Below, piece by piece: positions 59,320-64,000 of a stretch of DNA of 64,000 nucleotides. The stretch is taken from assembly GCA_937926205.1 (NCBI GenBank), contig CALEYL010000052.1:62001-126000 (forward strand). The letters are read 5' to 3'. The first letter of the stretch is position 1. Every line of letters starts with the position of its first letter. The notes beneath the pieces were generated by a model that saw nothing but the letters and a program-made list of their open reading frames with translations, searched no databases and had not been told where the DNA came from. The translations under genes were made by a program, and so were the position numbers. This stretch comes from an uncultured Saprospiraceae bacterium. GTDB taxonomy: Bacteria > Bacteroidota > Bacteroidia > Chitinophagales > Saprospiraceae.

Positions 59320-59375
59320 ATCATCCAATCCCCCAATTATCCAATCATCAAATTCCCCAATCATCAAATCATCTT
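59320..59375. repeat. Octamer array (ATCATCCA family)
   Basis: Seven contiguous 8-nt units: ATCATCCA, ATCCCCCA, ATTATCCA, ATCATCAA, ATTCCCCA, ATCATCAA, ATCATCTT, ending 50 bp before the next start codon. Confidence 0.8.
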
Positions 59376-59425
59376 CATAGTTTGCCTACTTTTACGGCAA
59401 TACAAAACGAAAAAAGCCATCGGAA

Positions 59426-60376
59426 ATGAAAAAAGCCATTACAATCTGCCTCTTTGCGGGCCTCCTGCCTGCAATTTTGCCCGCGCAGGCGCTTCAGGAA
59501 AACCAGGCGCTCAGCACCGCTAATCTGGGCCTGCAGGGAAAAGTCAGCCATTATCGGGAAGTAATCCTTCAGCCTGTTGCCGGAACAGAACGTGTCGATA
59601 CCCTGAGCATTTCCGAAGCCTACTTCGATGCCCGGGGCTACGAAACGCATGCCCGTTTTTGGAGCAATTTTTTTAATGACCTGCGTAAAGGAAGCGCGAC
59701 GGTGACCTTCGATAGCCTCGGTTTTCCAAAAGAACACGTTTACAAAGACGAGCGGAGCAAAGCACACACCAATTTTAAATATACCTGGGATCAGCAAAAA
59801 CGGCTCGTTTTTGTGCGAAAAGAACAGTACAACGCTGCCAGCCTGGAATATTCAGTCGAATGGCAGCAAGCCTACGACAAAGCCGGGCGCCTGACCATGG
59901 AAACCCGGGTGTCGTCCCCCGCAAATACGGGGCATTATAAAACCTACAGACGGCAATATCTCTACAATAAAAAAGGCGTATTGACCAGTATGGTGGAGCA
60001 CGGCAAAATAGACCGCGATAATGAGCTCAGCAAAACCATTTTTGCGGTTCTGGAAGATGGAAAAACAGAAGAAAGAATTTACAGGAATGAAGCCTTGCGG
60101 GAGTTGGTTGTTAAAAATAAAAAGGGACTGACCTTTTCTGAAAAAAATTACGACCCCGAGGGTAAACTCTTAACGGAAAGTAGGCGCTACCTGTATGACC
60201 GGGCAGGCAATGAAATCAAAATGACGCAGCAATATCGATCTGGCGCCAAACTGCAGACCCTCGAAGTCACCAAGACTTACCAATATGATAAATTTGGAAA
60301 CTGGACGATGCGCAAGAACGCGGTAAACGGAGCAACCCAGTTGATTACATACCGATCATTTTCTTATTACGATTGA
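59426..60376 (+). CDS. Secreted RHS/YD-repeat-like protein of unknown function
   Basis: 316 aa with signal peptide 1-20 (ending ILPAQ). The mature protein is a series of ~20-residue strand units with Tyr/Asp-Gly or Asp-Arg pairs: TWDQQKRLVF, AYDKAGRLTME, YLYNKKGVLTS, NYDPEGKLLTE, YLYDRAGNEIKM and YQYDKFGNWTM. These resemble YD repeats of RHS shells. It lacks the RHS core and toxin, so it is a small relative. Function unknown. A 12-bp hairpin follows the stop. Confidence 0.7.
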   Translation: MKKAITICLFAGLLPAILPAQALQENQALSTANLGLQGKVSHYREVILQPVAGTERVDTLSISEAYFDARGYETHARFWSNFFNDLRKGSATVTFDSLGFPKEHVYKDERSKAHTNFKYTWDQQKRLVFVRKEQYNAASLEYSVEWQQAYDKAGRLTMETRVSSPANTGHYKTYRRQYLYNKKGVLTSMVEHGKIDRDNELSKTIFAVLEDGKTEERIYRNEALRELVVKNKKGLTFSEKNYDPEGKLLTESRRYLYDRAGNEIKMTQQYRSGAKLQTLEVTKTYQYDKFGNWTMRKNAVNGATQLITYRSFSYYD

Positions 60377-60389
60377 ATGCGTATTCAAA

Positions 60390-60451
60390 GGGCAAAATAG
60401 GCAAATGGGCAAGGAGCAAGACCTGCATTGCCCATTGCCCATTTGCTTTTT
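60390..60451. terminator. Short-period array forming a hairpin between convergent genes
   Basis: GCAAATGGGCAA (60401-60412) pairs perfectly with TTGCCCATTTGC (60435-60446) and is followed by TTTTT. The arms are units of a GGCAAA-type octamer array (60390-60413). Confidence 0.6.
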
Positions 60452-60475
60452 GCCCCTTGCCCCTCGCCCCTTACT

Positions 60476-61648
60476 TTACTCCTCCACCTCTATCCCGGCT
60501 CCCTGTGCGGAAATATAGTAAGCCCCCTGAAGGACAATTTTTGCGCCTGCTGGAAGGGCCGTTTCCGGAATCACTGCCGTAAACGTGCCGTCTGTGGCGC
60601 CGCTGCGCACTTTTACCTTGCGGAAAAGCGTCTCTGTGGCGCCGGGGTTGACCTGAATGAAAATAAAATCTTCTTCTCCTTCCCGGATGATGGCTTCTTT
60701 GGGCAGGGCATTAACCGGCGCGTTGCCCGACAACTCAATTTTGGCATCTAAATAAGCGCCGGCAATCCAGTTTGCCGGTGGCGGCGCATTGAAACGGGCA
60801 TGGACGCGCACGGCTTTCCGTTCTTCATCTATGGTTCTGTCTGTATTGTAAACTGTCGCCGTCAGGGTCTTTGACGCTTCTGCAGGAAAATTCAACAATA
60901 CCTTTTGGCCTTTTTGCACCCGGAAAATATCCTTTTCAAAAACATAGACCACCGGGTGCAGGTAACTGAAATCTATGATTTCGCACACCGGTGTTCCCGG
61001 CATCAGCGCCGTTCCGGCAGCGGCCTGAATGCGTGTGACGGTACCCGAAACCGGCGCCAGAAGTGGAAATTCCGTTTTCAGGTGGGCAGCATCAAGGCGA
61101 TCGGGGTCAATCTGGTACTGGCGCAATTTTGCAGCGAGTACTTTTCCGGTTGTTTGTGCAGCACGGAGATCGGATTCAGCGCGCTGGAAATTTTTGCTTG
61201 CCGTAGCGTCCGCATTTTTAAGGGCCTGGTAGCGATCGTATTCGGTTTGAAGAAAAGAGAGTTGGTTGCGGTTTTCCAGATACTGCTGCTGCAAATCCAA
61301 TAAATCGGGTTTGCGCATCATGGCCACCACGGCGCCTCGTTGAACGGTTTGGTTGAGCGAGACGCGCAGGTCCAGCAAAACGCCGTCAGAAAAAGCGCTG
61401 ACGATGGCGCTGTGTTCTTTGTCTACGACCAATTCCGCAGTAGCGGGCAGGGTTTCGGAAAGGTCACGCTGGCTGAAACTACCCGTTTTGATGCCTGCGC
61501 GTTCGACTTGTGCTGCGGTCAGGATGATTTCATCCGATCCTGCCGCGCCGGTTTCTGCTTCCATAGGCATGCTTTTTTCTGCCTGGTTCTGGCAACTGCT
61601 GAAGAGGGATGCCGCTATGATGAAGGTTGCAAAAATTATCTTTTTCAT
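60476..61648 (-). CDS. RND efflux periplasmic adaptor lipoprotein (CusB/CzcB-like)
   Basis: 390 aa from the ATG at 61648. Lipobox SLFSSC19. It carries the AAQVERAGIKTGSFSQRDL N-terminal strand, the lipoyl halves (DGVLLDLRVSLNQTVQRGAVVA; LLAPVSGTVTRIQAAAG), a coiled coil between them, then the beta-barrel and membrane-proximal domains. It links an RND heavy-metal pump to its outer-membrane channel. Last gene of the operon running off the right edge; the Kelch-like gene sits between it and the TolC-like part. Confidence 0.88.
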   Translation of the reverse strand: MKKIIFATFIIAASLFSSCQNQAEKSMPMEAETGAAGSDEIILTAAQVERAGIKTGSFSQRDLSETLPATAELVVDKEHSAIVSAFSDGVLLDLRVSLNQTVQRGAVVAMMRKPDLLDLQQQYLENRNQLSFLQTEYDRYQALKNADATASKNFQRAESDLRAAQTTGKVLAAKLRQYQIDPDRLDAAHLKTEFPLLAPVSGTVTRIQAAAGTALMPGTPVCEIIDFSYLHPVVYVFEKDIFRVQKGQKVLLNFPAEASKTLTATVYNTDRTIDEERKAVRVHARFNAPPPANWIAGAYLDAKIELSGNAPVNALPKEAIIREGEEDFIFIQVNPGATETLFRKVKVRSGATDGTFTAVIPETALPAGAKIVLQGAYYISAQGAGIEVEE

Positions 61649-61676
61649 GTTCTTGAATGAATGATTGTGAAAAAAA

Positions 61677-63317
61677 TCAGCGATTGACCGGCACGCTGGC
61701 CCGGTAATGACCATTGGTCAACCGCAGGGTGTAGTTGCCCGGGGTAAAAAAGCTGAGGGAGTAGTCGAACACGTGCTGGCCCGGCGCTACGGTACCTTCG
61801 ATCAGCGTACCTACGACCTCGCCATCTTCGTTGAACAACTCCAGCAGGATGTCTTCTAATTTTATGGTATTGAATTGCACCCGGATCCAGTTTTCGCGCG
61901 GCGCCGGAGATGCCGTCAATCGGAACACGGAACTGCCATCAATAAGCAATGGCGCCGCCTCCGGTTTTGCTTTTTCAATAAAAACCCTGAACACCCGGGT
62001 ACTGGCCTTGCTTTGTGCGCCGGTGTTGACCCAAAAAATATTGCCGCCGCTGCTTTCTATGCCGCCGACCAGATACCCGACCAGGGTTTTGGTTTGTGGC
62101 AGGCGCGCAAAATCGAGCACGCCGTTTTCAAACGCAGGAACATTAGCCTCCGGCAGAAACCACGCTGCTGCACCGAGATAACCCGGCATTTCCAATGGAA
62201 GCAGCGCTTCGCTCATCTGCCCGTCTGCACTGCGGGTAACAACGCTGACAGCTTTGGTAAACGGCACGTCATAGTCGTTGAGCAAAAGATTATTTTCATC
62301 AAAATAAAACTGGCTGATGCCCCCGAAAAATATCGTTTGCATGGCGCCGCTTGCGGCATCGTAAAGTGGCAGATTGGCACTGTGGTAGGCATTCAGCAAT
62401 TGCTCAAAACCCGATTTGGCCTGATAACCGCTTGTTTTGACATCTACCGTGTTGAGCCAGGGAAGGTTGGCTTCAGGGCGAAAAACGCCTGAAAACGCCG
62501 TATATCCGGTTGTTTTATCCGGGAAAACTTGCGGTACAAGATTGTAATCGCGGCGATGCCATTCAAGGCTGTCTAACCAAACTTCATATTCTTCCAGAAA
62601 CGGTTTTCCTTCTGCGTTTTGAATCCGGAAACTGCGCACGGCGTTGGTGTATTCCTGCAAAAAACCGGGGCCGTTGTTGGGGCCCATCGGATTATAGGCG
62701 CCGTCGAAGCGGTGGCCGCCTGCTAAGTAAAAGCGGTCTCCGATTTTGCCCAGCGCGCCCCCGGTAACGGCAAGGCGCTCGTCTTCTGTTTGCCTGAAAA
62801 AGGACGTCGTTTTTTTGCCTGCTACGATGGCTTCTATCAGCCCCGGCACGTCTACGGCGGTCAGCAAGGGGTAGGAAATGAAGGCTTCCCGCAGCCTGCT
62901 AAAGCCGTAGCCACCGAGCAGGTAAAGTGTGTTTCCATCCTGATAAAACTGGATATTGGTAGCGGCCAGTTGCTCTGCCACGGATTTGGGTAGTTTTTCC
63001 ACGCCTGCAGACCAAATTTTACCACTGGCGGGTTCCACGACAAAAATCAGGTCATTGGCGCCTTCCGGTTCAAATGCCGCAAAAGGCTGACGACGGTGCA
63101 GGCCATCCTTCCTGCCGCCGATCAGCAACCAGCGGCTACCGTGTTGTGCCCATACAAAAGACTGAAGGCCGGGCATTCCGGGAATGGCTGTTTCTTCAAC
63201 AGTCAGTTGGTATTCCGGCAGGTTTTTGCCGGATTGGGCCAATGCGGGAGTACTGAAAATGCACAGTGCAATGGTCATGAAAGGAAGTAAAGCGTATAGA
63301 TGATGGGTTGATTTCAT
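61677..63317 (-). CDS. Secreted Kelch-like protein with T9SS-type C-terminal domain
   Basis: 546 aa from the ATG at 63317; signal peptide ~4-28 (ending PALAQ). Kelch-like blades such as RWLLIGGRKDG, NTLYLLGGYGF, DRFYLAGGHRFDG and YLVGGIESSGGNIFWV. The last ~80 residues (RLTASPAPRENWIRVQF to YTLRLTNGHYRASV) form a beta-sandwich of the T9SS type A sorting kind, so the protein should be secreted to the surface. It lies in the metal-efflux operon, 28 bp upstream of the adaptor gene and 51 bp after the TolC-like gene. Confidence 0.8.
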   Translation of the reverse strand: MKSTHHLYALLPFMTIALCIFSTPALAQSGKNLPEYQLTVEETAIPGMPGLQSFVWAQHGSRWLLIGGRKDGLHRRQPFAAFEPEGANDLIFVVEPASGKIWSAGVEKLPKSVAEQLAATNIQFYQDGNTLYLLGGYGFSRLREAFISYPLLTAVDVPGLIEAIVAGKKTTSFFRQTEDERLAVTGGALGKIGDRFYLAGGHRFDGAYNPMGPNNGPGFLQEYTNAVRSFRIQNAEGKPFLEEYEVWLDSLEWHRRDYNLVPQVFPDKTTGYTAFSGVFRPEANLPWLNTVDVKTSGYQAKSGFEQLLNAYHSANLPLYDAASGAMQTIFFGGISQFYFDENNLLLNDYDVPFTKAVSVVTRSADGQMSEALLPLEMPGYLGAAAWFLPEANVPAFENGVLDFARLPQTKTLVGYLVGGIESSGGNIFWVNTGAQSKASTRVFRVFIEKAKPEAAPLLIDGSSVFRLTASPAPRENWIRVQFNTIKLEDILLELFNEDGEVVGTLIEGTVAPGQHVFDYSLSFFTPGNYTLRLTNGHYRASVPVNR

Positions 63318-63368
63318 GCTGTTTTGCTTTAAATTCATATAATAATTATCAGAATATGGGCGGCGGAA

Positions 63369-64000
63369 TCAATTTCCGACAAGCGCGCGGATTTCAATCG
63401 TTGTCTGGTTGAGCTGGTAAGTATTTTCCAGGTATTCCAACTCGATGCCAATGGCTTGTTCCAGCAATTGCGCCAGCGCCACATAATCCATTTCCCCGGC
63501 GCGGTAATTGGCAATGCCGGAGCGGAGCAGTTCCTCCGCAAGCTGGCGCCCCTGCGTTTCGTAGTACTGCAGTAAAATTTCAAATTTTTCCTGTTCATGC
63601 AGCAAATGGGCCAGCATGGTGCGTTGCTCCAGCAGCAGGTTTTCGTGCTCATTTTGAGCAACTTGCACCTGTAATGCAGCTGCTTCGATGGCTTTTCGAT
63701 ACCCTTTTTGTGCAATGGGAAGGTGGATTGACGCCTGCCAACCCGGGTATACAGAGCCATTACCCAGATATTGCCCCAACAAACCGATGGAAGTGGAAGG
63801 CTTTAAGCGGGCCTGTTCAATGCTTTTCTGGGCTTCTGCCAGGGCAATTTGACTGCCACTGACCCGGGCCAGAGCAGCCTGTGTAATTTGGGCAGTATCG
63901 GAAAGCGAAAAACTCATTTTCCGGAATGGTCCGGTAACAGCTTTCACCGGTTCGGGCAAACCCAGCAATTGCGCCAGCACGACCCGGTCGAAAGCGATTT
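63369..64000 (-). CDS. TolC-family efflux protein, C-terminal part (truncated; possibly fused to a CusA-type pump)
   Basis: The frame is open from 63369 to the window edge (about 210 codons), with no convincing start. Two-helix TolC repeats are visible: AQITQAALARVSGSQIALAEAQKSIEQARLKP, and VQVAQNEHENLLLEQRTML to the end. The shared GWQASIHLPIAQKGYRKAIEA strand-helix segment is typical. In Bacteroidota the heavy-metal RND pump CusA/CzcA is often fused to a C-terminal TolC domain (general knowledge), and this piece could be that tail or a free CusC. The upstream sequence would decide. Confidence 0.8.
   Translation of the reverse strand, partial: IAFDRVVLAQLLGLPEPVKAVTGPFRKMSFSLSDTAQITQAALARVSGSQIALAEAQKSIEQARLKPSTSIGLLGQYLGNGSVYPGWQASIHLPIAQKGYRKAIEAAALQVQVAQNEHENLLLEQRTMLAHLLHEQEKFEILLQYYETQGRQLAEELLRSGIANYRAGEMDYVALAQLLEQAIGIELEYLENTYQLNQTTIEIRALVGN

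Noticed and set aside
58784..59367. Overlapping small frames in the spacer after the peroxiredoxin-like gene
   Set aside because: They cross inverted repeats and have no family resemblance.
59320..59375. CRISPR-like periodicity
   Set aside because: Units are only 8 nt with no spacers and no cas genes in the window; it is a simple tandem array.

Overview
The window is chromosomal DNA of a Bacteroidota bacterium, most likely from the Saprospiria/Chitinophagia side of the phylum. The evidence is two type IX secretion (T9SS) genes (porQ and a porP/sprF homologue), a secreted Kelch-like protein with a T9SS-type C-terminal domain, a bactofilin-AtpZ-AtpI block, promoters of the Bacteroidota type (TTTG ... 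TAnnTTTG), almost no Shine-Dalgarno sequences, and many signal peptides ending in a Gln. The taxonomic call is inference from gene content; no rRNA gene is present.

Layout. 1-5801: start of an M20 peptidase, a heptosyltransferase-type glycosyltransferase, prfA, a Nudix hydrolase and an S9D glutamyl-endopeptidase-like protease. 5802-8088: a repeat-rich stretch with a 251-bp MITE-like element, a YdjM-like membrane protein and a HPF/RaiA-like protein. 8089-18195: a GMC oxidoreductase with its subunit-3 partner, porQ, a PLP-dependent aldolase/racemase-fold enzyme, tRNA-Cys, a glycosylasparaginase, a glucosaminidase, a flippase-like membrane protein, hldE2 and a Nif3 protein. 18268-28497: a zinc-ribbon coiled-coil protein, TPR protein, GHMP kinase, a lipid block (acyl-CoA synthetase, SCP2 protein, enoyl-CoA reductase-like SDR), fasciclin protein, GNAT, M48 lipoprotein protease, AtpI/AtpZ and bactofilin. 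28841-36401: PorP/SprF, AlkD-like protein, SCO1, a three-gene DUF4956-HlyD-TolC export-type operon and a PIN toxin-antitoxin pair. 36491-48368: DUF885, MazG-like and dtd genes, acpP-fabF-rnc, a TPR membrane protein, YdeI- and Hyi-like genes, a Na+/solute symporter, a MacB-type permease and an aquaglyceroporin. 48587-64000: a tricorn-like S41 protease, a nested repeat cluster, an orphan contractile-tail sheath gene, a GH9 glycosidase fused to a NodB-like domain, a peroxiredoxin-like protein, a second repeat cluster, an RHS-like secreted protein, and the end of a CusABC-like efflux operon that carries a Kelch/T9SS protein.

Most genes are ordinary housekeeping or envelope genes. The unusual material is of two kinds. 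First, intergenic DNA is rich in structured repeats: a 251-bp MITE-like element present twice at identical length (one copy with a perfect 9-bp target duplication) plus a truncated end, a 193-bp nested palindrome, a 127-bp element that supplies a gene's stop codon, a short CCCGC palindrome family and many degenerate tandem arrays of period 7, 8 or 9. Second, there are unusual gene assemblies: DUF4956-HlyD-TolC without an energising ATPase or RND pump, a lone tail sheath gene, a GH9-NodB fusion and AtpZ/AtpI without the ATP synthase genes. No CRISPR array, rRNA, integrase or transposase gene was seen.
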